DNA of 64,000 bases from DASRDE01 sp035938175 (GTDB taxonomy: Bacteria > Vulcanimicrobiota > Vulcanimicrobiia > Vulcanimicrobiales > Vulcanimicrobiaceae), in the NCBI GenBank assembly GCA_035938175.1, contig DASZHD010000028.1, positions 1 through 64,000 of the forward strand. Direction: 5' to 3'. The position numbers and the translations under genes were made by a program. This document shows, piece after piece, positions 9,631 to 17,702 of this stretch (its first letter is position 1; every line of letters starts with the position of its first letter). Under the pieces are notes generated by a model. The model was not told the DNA's origin and did not search any database. It saw only the letters and a program-made list of their open reading frames with translations.

Positions 9631-9688
9631 GCCGAAGGCCGGGGGCCCCATGCGCTTTGCGTATGGGGGGCGTGGAGCGCCCTTCGGC
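9631..9688. repeat. Long imperfect inverted repeat in intergenic DNA
   Basis: GCCGAAGG at 9631-9638 is the exact reverse complement of CCTTCGGC at 9681-9688, and nested inside CCCCAT 9646-9651 pairs with ATGGGG 9663-9668. The stretch 9584-9786 holds no gene. It could fold as a REP-like hairpin element. It has no T-tract on either strand, so it is not an obvious intrinsic terminator. The adjoining bases 9681-9708 (CTTCGGCACAGCTCAGGAC...) resemble a degenerate copy of the repeat at 56433-56500 read in reverse. Confidence 0.5.
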
Positions 9689-9786
9689 ACAGCTCAGGAC
9701 AAGCTCCGCGCGGATACGCCTTTCAAAAGGTACTTTTGTCGGAAACGTGGCATACCCTGGCACACGAACCGGGGCCGTAGCATCAG

Positions 9787-10218
9787 ATGACCAGAGAACA
9801 ACTCTATTCTGAATACGGCGGATATCATCAAGATATCCGCAACCGTCGCGCGCACGCGATCGGTATCCCGCTCATCGTCGTGGGACTTCTCGGACTCTTC
9901 CATTTGGTAAGACTCGGTCCGGTCGATTTGGCGGTTCCGGCCGCTATCGCGGTCCTGCTGTATTACGTCGCGATCGACGCGCGCGGCGCGCTCATCTCAG
10001 CTGTGGCATTTGCTGTACTCTACTGGATTGCAATCCATCTGACATGGGAAGCGAACGTTGGAGCTTTTATCCTCGGATGGGGCTTCCAACTCGTCGGTCA
10101 CCGCTTCGAGGGAAACAAGCCCAAATTTCTGGAGAATATGGTGTACCTGCTCATCGGGCCGCTGTATTTCTTTCAGGAACTTTTCGGCTCGTTAATCCAA
10201 TCGGGGCGGCCTACTTGA
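9787..10218 (+). CDS. Mpo1-like / DUF962 membrane protein
   Basis: 143 residues with about four hydrophobic segments (residues 27-40, 45-62, 64-84 and 88-100), so an integral membrane protein. The DUF962 signature is present: an N-terminal amphipathic segment ending HAIGIPLIVVG, and the later WGFQLVGHRFEGNKP with conserved His, followed by a C-terminal FFQELF. Family members include yeast Mpo1, an Fe(II)-dependent dioxygenase acting in alpha-oxidation of 2-hydroxy fatty acids; bacterial roles are mostly untested. It is a single gene, 203 bp from the divergent M20 gene and followed by an intergenic stretch of 133 bp. The family call is firm and the enzymatic role is only inferred. Confidence 0.88.
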   Translation: MTREQLYSEYGGYHQDIRNRRAHAIGIPLIVVGLLGLFHLVRLGPVDLAVPAAIAVLLYYVAIDARGALISAVAFAVLYWIAIHLTWEANVGAFILGWGFQLVGHRFEGNKPKFLENMVYLLIGPLYFFQELFGSLIQSGRPT

Positions 10219-10351
10219 TTGCTTTTACCGTAACCGCGTGGTAGGATTGCCGGGTAAATCTGGTTTCGAAGTCCGTCGTAGTGTCTTTCTCAACAGTACC
10301 TAGGCGAGTCGAATCAGGCCCAACAACCACGTTATAAGGAGTCTCGTTTAA

Positions 10352-10669
10352 GTGTACGTTGATGAAATGCTGAACTGCGTTGACTGCGGACGCCAGTTCG
10401 CTTTCACTGCAGGCGAACAGCAGTTTTACGCCAGCAAAGGTTTTCAAAACAAGCCCAACCGCTGTCCGGATTGCCGTCAGGCGCGCAAACAGATGCGTTC
10501 CCAAGCCGGCGGCGGGTCCGGGATGGGCGGCGGCGGCGGTCAGCGCCGGGAGATGTACCAGGCCACGTGCAGCCAGTGCGGCGGCGTAGCCGAAGTGCCG
10601 TTCCAGCCGCGGGGAGACAAGCCGGTGTATTGCCGCGATTGCTTCCAGTCTCGCCCAAGCTATCGATAG
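10352..10669 (+). CDS. Small double zinc-ribbon protein
   Basis: 105 residues from GTG 10352, with TAAGGAG at 10335-10341. Two CxxC pairs occur in each half: CVDC (residues 9-12) with CPDC (about 38-41), and CSQC (about 75-78) with CRDC (about 96-99). The N-terminal half resembles the probable zinc-ribbon family zf-trcl; the C-terminal half resembles the short CxxC-x17-CxxC domain common in cell-envelope phyla. The halves are joined by a flexible Gly-rich linker (AGGGSGMGGGGGQR). Such proteins are thought to bind nucleic acid or act as small regulators, but no specific role is known. The gene is followed by a strong intrinsic terminator, so it is probably monocistronic. Confidence 0.85.
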   Translation: MYVDEMLNCVDCGRQFAFTAGEQQFYASKGFQNKPNRCPDCRQARKQMRSQAGGGSGMGGGGGQRREMYQATCSQCGGVAEVPFQPRGDKPVYCRDCFQSRPSYR

Positions 10670-10688
10670 TACAAGAGTACTAGTAAGC

Positions 10689-10720
10689 AAAGGGCCCGCG
10701 CGTTGCGCGGGCCCTTTTTA
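10689..10720 (+). terminator. Intrinsic terminator after the zinc-ribbon gene
   Basis: A perfect 10-bp GC stem (10692-10701 with 10705-10714) and a 3-nt loop, extended by AAA/TTT pairs and followed by TTTTTATTT. It lies 20 bp after the zinc-ribbon stop codon. Confidence 0.92.
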
Positions 10721-10809
10721 TTTGCCGCCGGCCCGTTCCTTTCAGAATCTTTTCACGCGTTGCGCATAGCGTTCTGCGTATCACACAGTAGGCTCTAGGA
10801 GGGAACTTT

Positions 10810-11946
10810 ATGCGCGCGCACTCCACCGCGGTCGTCTTGGCTGCGGCTTTTGCACTCTCTGCATGCTCGTCTGCAAGCAGCCCCATGCCCGGGGCCGCCG
10901 CCGGCGATGCGGGCATGTCGCAACGCGTTTCGCAGCCGTTCGTCACCGCTGCGCAAGACAACAGCTATTCCGTTTTGCAGATGCTTACCAAAGAACAGAC
11001 GGTGGGCTCGCTGGTCGATCCCAACACCGGCGATGTGAATCCGTATGGCCTCACCGTCGCTCCGGTAAACAATGGAAAGATCGCGGCGGGCGACTTGGTC
11101 GTTTGCGATTTCAACGACAAGGCAAATGTCCAAGGCACCGGAACCGCGATCGTCACGATACATCCGGCCATCGGTTCCAAGCCGGCGCACATCGTTGCAA
11201 ACAAGGCACTCAAAGGCTGCGATGCACTCGCACTTGCGCCGGACGATACGATTTGGCCCGCGGATTTTTCGGCGAACAACGCACCGATCGTCACGCCCAG
11301 CGGAAAGATTCTGACGACCGAAAGCAACGGACCATGGCACGGCCCGTTCGGTGAAGCCTTCGTTCCGCCGATCAACAACCACAGCGTCCCCGCGTTCTAC
11401 GTATCGAATGCCGGCGACGGCAGTTTGGTGCGCATCGCGATCGGCAACTCGATCACGTTCACCGTCATTGCCAAGGGCTTTCCCGTCAACGACGGCCAAC
11501 CGGGCAGCATTTTCGGGCCGTCCGGACTGACCTACGATAAAAACGGCGACCGGCTCTACGTCGTCGACGGAACGAATAATGCCCTGTACGCGGTCGACAA
11601 TATTTCGCAGATCGCAAAAGACGGAATTACCGTCAACGGTCTGAGCTTCAGCGGTCCCGATGCCGCCGACGCGCACGTGATCTTCCACGGCAAACCGCTG
11701 AACGGGCCGATCAGCGCGGCACTCTTGCCCGGCGGTCATCTGGTACTCGGAAATACGACGAATCCCGCGGGCAAAAATCTCCTCGTCGAGATCACACGCA
11801 GCGGACGGGCGATCTTCGTGAAGAACGTCGATACCGGCCCGGCCGGCGCGATCTTCGGAATCGTCGCGACGGGCACGAGCGAATATGACGCGAAAGTCTA
11901 TTTCAACGACGACAACGACAACACGTTGAAAGTGCTAAGTCCGTAA
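10810..11946 (+). CDS. Lipoprotein with NHL/beta-propeller-like repeats
   Basis: 378 residues with a good Shine-Dalgarno AGGAGGG at 10797-10803. Residues 1-19 end in the lipobox LSAC, so the mature protein is lipid-anchored at Cys19. The remainder shows repeated propeller-like blades: PYGLTVAPVNNGKIAAGDLVVCDF, then CDALALAPDDTIWPADF, PSGLTYDKNGDRLYVVDGTNNALYAVD and GHLVLGNTTNPAGKNLLVEI, as in NHL or SMP-30-like proteins. Such periplasmic or surface propellers often bind ligands or proteins; no catalytic residues were recognised. The gene stands alone between a terminator and the anti-sigma-like gene. Confidence 0.8.
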   Translation: MRAHSTAVVLAAAFALSACSSASSPMPGAAAGDAGMSQRVSQPFVTAAQDNSYSVLQMLTKEQTVGSLVDPNTGDVNPYGLTVAPVNNGKIAAGDLVVCDFNDKANVQGTGTAIVTIHPAIGSKPAHIVANKALKGCDALALAPDDTIWPADFSANNAPIVTPSGKILTTESNGPWHGPFGEAFVPPINNHSVPAFYVSNAGDGSLVRIAIGNSITFTVIAKGFPVNDGQPGSIFGPSGLTYDKNGDRLYVVDGTNNALYAVDNISQIAKDGITVNGLSFSGPDAADAHVIFHGKPLNGPISAALLPGGHLVLGNTTNPAGKNLLVEITRSGRAIFVKNVDTGPAGAIFGIVATGTSEYDAKVYFNDDNDNTLKVLSP

Positions 11947-12002
11947 GCCGGTTTTCGACTGCCTGCTGAACCCGCGCCATATCGTATGGTAAAGTACCGA
12001 AT

Positions 12003-12401
12003 GTGGCGCGGGTTTTCTGGACGGTAACCATTGACACTGCCGAGCGCGCAACACAAGTGCGCCGGCAGTTTGTTCGTTTCTTGCGGCAGTATGCGCCGCG
12101 CTCGACGCAGGTTTTCGAAGCGGAGCTCGTGTTCGGCGAGCTGCTTTCGAACATCGCGCGGCACGAACCCGGTCCCGTCAAGATCGTCGTCGATGTGGTG
12201 GGCGATGAGGCGATCGTCACGTTGGACGGGCCATCACCCGACGAAGGGGATGAAGCGGCCGCGCCTCCTGCGGGTCTGAGCGAAAGCGGCCGCGGCCTCT
12301 ACCTGATCCGCACGCTTTCCCGCGATTATTACGTCGACCGCGGGCCTCGAGGCCACACGACCACGATCGTCCTGGGCCTGCGGCAGCTTCAGGCCGTCTA
12401 A
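12003..12401 (+). CDS. Anti-sigma regulatory factor-like histidine-kinase-type ATPase (HATPase_c_2)
   Basis: 132 residues from GTG 12003; the ATG two bases upstream is in another frame. The GHKL ATPase motifs are present: N-box FGELLSNIARHE (about residues 46-57), a D-x-G element in LDGPSPDEGD, and G-box SGRGLYLIRTLSRDY. No kinase dimerisation domain is present, so this is a single-domain RsbW/SpoIIAB-like protein. Such proteins bind sigma factors or phosphorylate anti-anti-sigma factors in partner-switching pathways. No sigma factor or STAS partner is adjacent. The oxidoreductase gene follows 48 bp later, so an operon is possible. Confidence 0.85.
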   Translation: MARVFWTVTIDTAERATQVRRQFVRFLRQYAPRSTQVFEAELVFGELLSNIARHEPGPVKIVVDVVGDEAIVTLDGPSPDEGDEAAAPPAGLSESGRGLYLIRTLSRDYYVDRGPRGHTTTIVLGLRQLQAV

Positions 12402-12449
12402 GGCCGCCCTGGCGGGGAAGCCGTGCCCGCGAGCGTATACTCGACGACT

Positions 12450-14054
12450 ATGACGAATTACGACGCGATCATTATCGGCGGCGGCCATAACGGCTTGGTG
12501 ACGGCCTGTTATCTCGCGCGCGCCAACTGGAAAGTGCTGGTCCTCGAGCGCCGGTACATCGTCGGGGGCGCCTGCGTGACCGAAGAACGGACCTTTCCGG
12601 GATTCAAAGTTTCCACGGCCGCCTATGTGAATAGCTTGTTCCGCCCCGAAATCGTGCGCGATTTGGGGTTAGCGCGGTACGGCTTCGAATTGATCGAACG
12701 CAATCCGGCGTCGTTTTCGCCTTTTTTGGATGGACGCTATCTGATGCTCGGCAGCGACGAGCAATCCAACGTGCGCGAAATCGCGAAATTCAGCCGGAAA
12801 GATGCGGAAAACTATCCCAAGTACGAGGAGATGCTGCTACGCGTTGCATCGGTGATCGAACCGACGCTCACCAAACGTCCTCCGAACTTGTTGAATCCCT
12901 CCATTCCCGACCTGCTGCAGATGGGCATGCTCGGTCTGGACATGCGCAAATTGGGACCGGCCATGAGCGAAGCGGTTGAAGTCCTCACCGGCGCGGCACG
13001 CCCGATTCTGGATCGGTGGTTTGAATCCGAAGAGCTCAAGGCGACGATTGGAACGGACGCGATTATCGGAGCCTTTGCAGCTCCGTCGATGCCCGGAACC
13101 GCATACGTGCTGTTCCATCACGTGATGGGAGAGACGAACGGTAAGCGCGGCGTCTGGGCGTACGTCAAAGGCGGAATGGGCGGCCTGACTCAGGCGCTCG
13201 CAAAGGCCGCCGCCGATTTAGGCGTCGACGTGCGGACGGAGTCGGAAGTTGCGCGCATTCTTACAAAGGACGGCGCCGTCACCGGAATTGCGTTAACGAA
13301 CGGCGATGAGTTCTATTCGCGTACGGTTGCAAGCAACGTGGATTGCAACGTGACGTTCAACAAACTGCTCAACGGCGAACGCGGAACGCTGCCGCAAGGC
13401 TTCTTGGACGCGATCAACCGTATCAGCTACGAAAGTGCGTCCGCAAAGATCAACGTTGCATTGGAGCGTCTGCCCAGCTTCACTGCGCTTCCCGGCCACG
13501 AGCCCGGTCCGCAGCACCACGGAACCGTACATCTGTGTCCCGATCAGGACTTCATCGAGCGTGCGTACGATGACGCGAAGTACGGCCGTCCTTCCAAAGA
13601 TCCGGTCGTCGAGTGCACGATGCCCTCGTCGGTGGACAGTACCGTGGCGCCCGAAGGCAAGCATCTAATGTCGATGTTCGTGCAATACGCGCCGTACAAG
13701 CTCAAGGACGGCGAGTGGGACGAGCAGACGAAAAACGCGTTTGCCGGCCGCTGCTTCGACATCGTAGAACAGTATGCGCCGGGATTCAAAGACTCGATCA
13801 TCGACCGGCAGATCCTTACGCCCGTCGATTTGGAAAACACGTTCAATTTGACCGGCGGCAATATTTTCCAAGGCGCGATGAATCTCGACAAGCTGTTCAT
13901 GTTCCGGCCCGTGCCGGGCTATGCCGGGTACCGGATGCCGATCAAAGGCTTATTCCTGTGCGGTTCGGCGGCGCATCCCGGCGGCGGCGTGATGGGAGCG
14001 CCGGGCTGGAATGCAGCGCGCGAAATCTTAAAAGGGCAACGGGTAGGCGCGTGA
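12450..14054 (+). CDS. PYROXD2-like FAD-dependent oxidoreductase (phytoene-desaturase superfamily)
   Basis: 534 residues if started at ATG 12450, chosen because the conserved dinucleotide-binding sequence YDAIIIGGGHNGLV then begins at residue 4; a GTG at 12423 would add nine residues. The N-terminal Rossmann fold has GGGHNG followed by LVLERRYIVGGACVTEE, typical of the CrtI/PYROXD2 family. The C-terminal FAD motif CGSAAHPGGGVMGAPGWNAA is also present. The length suits PYROXD2-type proteins (about 530-580) rather than true carotenoid desaturases, and no carotenoid genes are nearby. Its stop overlaps the GTG start of the methyltransferase gene by 4 bp, so the two are coupled. The substrate is unknown. 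Confidence 0.88.
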   Translation: MTNYDAIIIGGGHNGLVTACYLARANWKVLVLERRYIVGGACVTEERTFPGFKVSTAAYVNSLFRPEIVRDLGLARYGFELIERNPASFSPFLDGRYLMLGSDEQSNVREIAKFSRKDAENYPKYEEMLLRVASVIEPTLTKRPPNLLNPSIPDLLQMGMLGLDMRKLGPAMSEAVEVLTGAARPILDRWFESEELKATIGTDAIIGAFAAPSMPGTAYVLFHHVMGETNGKRGVWAYVKGGMGGLTQALAKAAADLGVDVRTESEVARILTKDGAVTGIALTNGDEFYSRTVASNVDCNVTFNKLLNGERGTLPQGFLDAINRISYESASAKINVALERLPSFTALPGHEPGPQHHGTVHLCPDQDFIERAYDDAKYGRPSKDPVVECTMPSSVDSTVAPEGKHLMSMFVQYAPYKLKDGEWDEQTKNAFAGRCFDIVEQYAPGFKDSIIDRQILTPVDLENTFNLTGGNIFQGAMNLDKLFMFRPVPGYAGYRMPIKGLFLCGSAAHPGGGVMGAPGWNAAREILKGQRVGA

Positions 14055-14725
14055 CCACGACCAGATCGTTCTTTCTCCCGGAACACATCGAGCGGTACAT
14101 TCTCGACACGACGCTGCGCGACAACCCGGTGATGCGCGATCTGCGCGAAGAAACGGCGCGCCATCCGCGTGCCGGAATGCAAACCGGCGCCGACCAAGTG
14201 CAATTCCTGCAGCTGCTGGTCCGGTTGATCGGCGCGCGCCGCTGCATCGAAGTCGGCGTATTCACCGGATACAGCGCCCTGGGCGTTGCGCTGGCGCTTC
14301 CGGACGACGGGACCATCGTTGCGTGCGACGTGAGCGAGGAATATACATCGATCGCCCGCCGTTATTGGGAACGCGCCGGCGTAGCGGAAAAAATCGACCT
14401 CTACTTGGCTCCGGCGACCGATACGCTCGATCGCTTGATCCACAGCGGCGGCGCCGGCTGGTACGATTTCGCGTACATCGACGCGGACAAGTCGAACTAC
14501 GATGCATATTACGAGCGGCTGCTCGTGCTGCTTCGTCACAACGGAATCATCGCCATCGACAACGTGTTGTGGAGCGGCGACGTTGCGGATCCGTCCGTCG
14601 ACGATCCCGATACCAGCGCGCTGCGCGCGCTGAATGCGAAGATCGGGCGCGACGAGCGCGTCGACGCCTCGCTGCTCTCGGTCGGCGACGGCTTGATGAT
14701 CGTTCGCAAGCGCGAAGTCCGTTAG
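14051..14725 (+). CDS. Class I SAM-dependent O-methyltransferase (caffeoyl-CoA OMT-like)
   Basis: 224 residues from GTG 14051, overlapping the upstream TGA as GTGA. Methyltransferase_3-type motifs are clear: SAM-binding EVGVFTGYSALGVALALP (about residues 69-86), the acidic VACD, then YDFAYIDADKSNYDAYYE with the catalytic and metal Asp residues, and IIAIDNVLWSGDVAD with the second metal site. The family methylates catechol-type hydroxyls using Mg2+; the substrate here is unknown. Coupling to a PYROXD2-like oxidoreductase suggests a two-step modification of a phenolic or quinone-like compound (inference). Confidence 0.9.
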   Translation: MTTTRSFFLPEHIERYILDTTLRDNPVMRDLREETARHPRAGMQTGADQVQFLQLLVRLIGARRCIEVGVFTGYSALGVALALPDDGTIVACDVSEEYTSIARRYWERAGVAEKIDLYLAPATDTLDRLIHSGGAGWYDFAYIDADKSNYDAYYERLLVLLRHNGIIAIDNVLWSGDVADPSVDDPDTSALRALNAKIGRDERVDASLLSVGDGLMIVRKREVR

Positions 14726-14746
14726 CCGGTCCCGCGGATCTTCGTT

Positions 14747-17485
14747 TCAGCCGGTATTGTGCAAGCCGGCAGAGATGCCGTTAATCGTTGCCGCAATGGC
14801 GCGGTCTACCGCCGCGTCGCCTTGGCCGGCGCGCTTGCGCCGCAGAAGGTCCACCTGGATCCAGCTCAACGCGTCGACGTACGGATTTCGCAGGCGAATA
14901 GAGCGGGCGAGTACGGGATTGGTCTGAAGCAATTCCTGCTGTCCGGTGATTCGTAAGACCGCGGAGCGCGTGCGTTCGAATTCGGATGCAATGGCCGCGA
15001 ACATTCGCTCGCGCAGCGCCGCATCGGGTACGAGCGCGGAATAGGCCTGTGCTATCGAAAGATCGGATTTGGCCAAACCGATTTCGACGTTGCGCACGAG
15101 ATCTTCAAAGAATGGGGACTCGCGAAACATCTGCTGCAACACTGCCGCGCCGCCGTCTTTCGATTTGACGAACCGCTCGCACGCGTAGCCGACGCCGAAC
15201 CACGCGGGCAAGCCGTGCCGGCTTTGCATCCAGCCGAAAACCCACGGAATTGCGCGCAGGCCGGCAAGATCGGCCCCGCCGCGCCGCCGTGCCGGACGCG
15301 ATCCGATGTTCATGTGTTCGAGTTCGAGCACCGGCGTCGCATATTCAAAGTACGTCACCAAGCCGGACTCGGGAGCGACGAGCTCGCGGTAATACGCGAA
15401 CGCGTCGCGGCTCATGTGCTCCACGGCGTCTTCAAAGGGTGTCTGCCCGTTCGTGGGCTCTGCGCCGCGGGCGCGCATCAATGCTTCAAGCGATGCGGCA
15501 ACCATCGAATCCAGATTGCGCTCGGCTAGGACGGAATCGGCGTATTTCCAATTCAACACCTCGCCTTGTTCGGTGATTTTGATCGAGCCGCTGAACGCAC
15601 CCGGCGGCTGCGCCAGAATCGCGCGATGTGTTGGTCCGCCGCCTCGGCCGACGGTGCCGCCGCGGCCGTGAAATAGCGTCAGCGTTACGCCGCAATCGCG
15701 AGCGACGGCGTGAAGCGCGCGATGCGCCTTATACACTTCCCACGCACTCGTCAGCATGCCGCCGTCTTTGTTTGAATCGGAATACCCCAGCATTACTTCT
15801 TGCCGGCGGCCCCACGACTCCAACAGCGGTGTATACGTTGGAGAAGTCCACAGACTGCGGCACACTTCCGGGGCGTGCCGAAGATCCTCGATCGATTCGA
15901 AAAGCGGCACCGGCATGAGACCCGGATCGCCCGAAGAACCCTCCGGCCGCACACCGCCAAGCCGCGCCAGCCAAACGCAGTTGAGGATATCTTCCGCGTT
16001 GCGCGCACCGCTGATCACGTGCGAGCGAATCGAATCGGGTGGAAACTCGTTTTTCAACGCGGCGACGGCGCGCATGGACTCGAGCGCCGCGCTCGTGCTT
16101 TCACCGATGGCCGACTTCGGGGCGGCGCGCAGCTCTTTCACCGCCGTCTCAAGCGTCGCCGCATGCGCGCGAACATCCAGCGAATAGAGCGAAAAACCGA
16201 ACGTGTCGACTTGCCGTATCACGGGATCGAGCCAAAGTGCCGCCAAGCGTTCGCCGTTGTGCGCGCAGAGATTGTCGCGCAGCACTTGGAGATCGGCACG
16301 AAACTCCGCTGCACTCGCATACGCCGCGTCGTGTACGCCCCCGCGCAACTGCCGCAGCCGGAAGAGCACGAAGTCCAAAAACAGCCGCATGACTTCGGCC
16401 GCAGAGCGCGTCGTATTGTCGCGATTGACTTGCGGATACCGTTCGGAATACGCGCGTAACCGCTCCAACAATTGCGCGGTCACCGGTTCTTGCGCGGTCG
16501 ACGAACTCAAACGGTCCATTAAGTCCGCGACCGACGTAACGTACGAACTGACGATGAGCCGCCGCGCACCTTCAAGGGCATCGCGCATCGCTTGCGGGGT
16601 TACGAATGGATTTCCATCACGGTCGCCGCCGATCCACGATCCGAATCGCAGAACGCGCGGAAGCTCGTTCGGTGCGATGCGGCTGCCGAATGCGTGCGCG
16701 AATGCGGATGAAAGCGCCTCATATACTGCCGGCAGCGAATCGACGACGATGCGAAAGTAGTCCAGGCCCATGTTGATCTCGTCGCGCAGCGTGACGCGAC
16801 GGCGGTGGACCTCGTCGCTTTGCCACAGTGAAGCAACCTCTGCCGCAATTGCGTTTGCGCCCGCGGCGGCGGCCGGCCTCGTGAGCGGCAGGACGTCGAG
16901 CCGTTCGAGCGCGCGCGCGATCCGGCGCCGTTTGAACAGGACCGTTCGCCGCGCAACTTCGGTGGGATGTGCCGTGAAAACCGGAACGACTTCCACGCGC
17001 TCCAGCAACTGCAGTGCGTCGCCGGCGGACAGGCCCGCCTTGCGCGCGTGCGCCAGCGTTCCGGCCAGCGTGCCGCGCTCGGGCGGTTTCTCGAGCACTT
17101 GAGACGCACGGCGGCGGCGCTTGCGATGATTCGTTTCCGCCAGGTTCGTCAATTCGAAATACGCTGAAAACGCACGGGCGAGGCGATAGCATTCGGCCAC
17201 GCTGCAGCCGGCGATGAGGGGTTGAACCGTCGGTGCGGCCGGCGTTGCAGCCGGACCGTTCTCTTCCTCGCGAGCCGCGATGACGAGGCGCCGCACGTCT
17301 TCGACCGTGCGTAAGAGATCGTCACCGGCTTGTTCGCGCAAGACGTTGCCCAGCACGACGCCCAGCGAGCGCACGTCGCGGCGGAGCGGAAGTTCTTTAA
17401 CGGCGGGATCGTCCGAAACCAGTTCTTCCAGGCGCACGGCCTGATCGCGCACGGCCCACAGCGCTTCCGGCTGCTCGATGATCAT
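14747..17485 (-). CDS. ppc: Phosphoenolpyruvate carboxylase
   Basis: 912 residues. Converts PEP and bicarbonate to oxaloacetate, the anaplerotic supply for the TCA cycle and for aspartate and glutamate synthesis. All family signatures are present: FTAHPTEVARRT with catalytic His173, GGDRDGNPFVT, GYSDSNKDGGMLTSAWEVYKAH, FHGRGGTVGRGGGP, QPPGAFSGSIKITEQGE, and the C-terminal TINGISAGLHNTG ending in the conserved Gly. Length is normal for bacterial PEPC. It is transcribed divergently from gltB across 217 bp, which links carbon supply to glutamate synthesis. Convergent with the O-methyltransferase gene (21-bp gap, no clear terminator). Confidence 0.98.
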   Translation of the reverse strand: MIIEQPEALWAVRDQAVRLEELVSDDPAVKELPLRRDVRSLGVVLGNVLREQAGDDLLRTVEDVRRLVIAAREEENGPAATPAAPTVQPLIAGCSVAECYRLARAFSAYFELTNLAETNHRKRRRRASQVLEKPPERGTLAGTLAHARKAGLSAGDALQLLERVEVVPVFTAHPTEVARRTVLFKRRRIARALERLDVLPLTRPAAAAGANAIAAEVASLWQSDEVHRRRVTLRDEINMGLDYFRIVVDSLPAVYEALSSAFAHAFGSRIAPNELPRVLRFGSWIGGDRDGNPFVTPQAMRDALEGARRLIVSSYVTSVADLMDRLSSSTAQEPVTAQLLERLRAYSERYPQVNRDNTTRSAAEVMRLFLDFVLFRLRQLRGGVHDAAYASAAEFRADLQVLRDNLCAHNGERLAALWLDPVIRQVDTFGFSLYSLDVRAHAATLETAVKELRAAPKSAIGESTSAALESMRAVAALKNEFPPDSIRSHVISGARNAEDILNCVWLARLGGVRPEGSSGDPGLMPVPLFESIEDLRHAPEVCRSLWTSPTYTPLLESWGRRQEVMLGYSDSNKDGGMLTSAWEVYKAHRALHAVARDCGVTLTLFHGRGGTVGRGGGPTHRAILAQPPGAFSGSIKITEQGEVLNWKYADSVLAERNLDSMVAASLEALMRARGAEPTNGQTPFEDAVEHMSRDAFAYYRELVAPESGLVTYFEYATPVLELEHMNIGSRPARRRGGADLAGLRAIPWVFGWMQSRHGLPAWFGVGYACERFVKSKDGGAAVLQQMFRESPFFEDLVRNVEIGLAKSDLSIAQAYSALVPDAALRERMFAAIASEFERTRSAVLRITGQQELLQTNPVLARSIRLRNPYVDALSWIQVDLLRRKRAGQGDAAVDRAIAATINGISAGLHNTG

Positions 17486-17498
17486 GAACCTTCATTCA

Positions 17499-17527
17499 TT
17501 GACGCGCTGTCCAATGCATGTTAGGAT
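17499..17527 (+). promoter_or_regulatory. Predicted sigma70-type promoter of gltB
   Basis: TTGACG at 17499-17504 and TAGGAT at 17522-17527 with an ideal 17-bp spacer. Transcription would begin near 17534 and give a leader of about 170 nt before gltB. Confidence 0.65.
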
Positions 17528-17537
17528 ACGCGAAATC

Positions 17538-17612
17538 ATGCGAATTGCCCGCACGCGACTTTCGTTCACGCTCCGCCTCATTACGAGGATCGGAGAGAGT
17601 CGGCGTTGTTGA
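17538..17612 (+). CDS. Candidate Arg-rich leader peptide upstream of gltB
   Basis: A 24-codon ORF starting at ATG 17538, only a few bases after the predicted transcription start, and ending TGA at 17610-17612. Seven of 24 residues are Arg (positions 2, 5, 7, 13, 17, 22, 23), for example MRIARTRLSF at the N-terminus. It sits between the predicted promoter and the terminator-like hairpin at 17645-17685, the same plan as the ilv and cys leaders at 28616-28875. It may be a regulatory leader peptide or a chance ORF in a structured leader; arginine is not the obvious signal for glutamate synthase, so confidence is low. Confidence 0.35.
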   Translation: MRIARTRLSFTLRLITRIGESRRC

Positions 17613-17644
17613 AGCGGCAGGTTCGATAAATCCAACGTTTCACG

Positions 17645-17685
17645 GCGGCTCTCATCCGGACTCGGATGGGGCCGCTGTTTTTTTT
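17645..17685 (+). terminator. Terminator-like hairpin just upstream of gltB (possible attenuator)
   Basis: GCGGC (17645-17649) pairs with GCCGC (17671-17675), and CATCCG (17653-17658) with CGGATG (17663-17668) around a 4-nt loop; T8 follows at 17678-17685. The gltB start codon is 17 nt after the T-tract. An alternative pairing, GGAT and GAGAG (17587-17597) with CTCTCATCC (17649-17657), would exclude the hairpin, so an attenuation switch is plausible. Confidence 0.7.
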
Positions 17686-17702
17686 GAGCAGCGAGGTACG
17701 CG

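Noticed and set aside
8513..9790. 425-codon plus-strand frame opposite the M20 gene
   Set aside because: Shadow frame with Arg/Val-rich, motif-free sequence; the M20 motifs on the minus strand are complete.
17580..17680. Glycine riboswitch upstream of gltB
   Set aside because: GGAGAG and CTCTC can pair as in that class, but the conserved core after each strand (GCGCCGAAGGAGCAA and CAGGCAAA-like parts) is missing. Reported only as an unknown attenuator-like leader.
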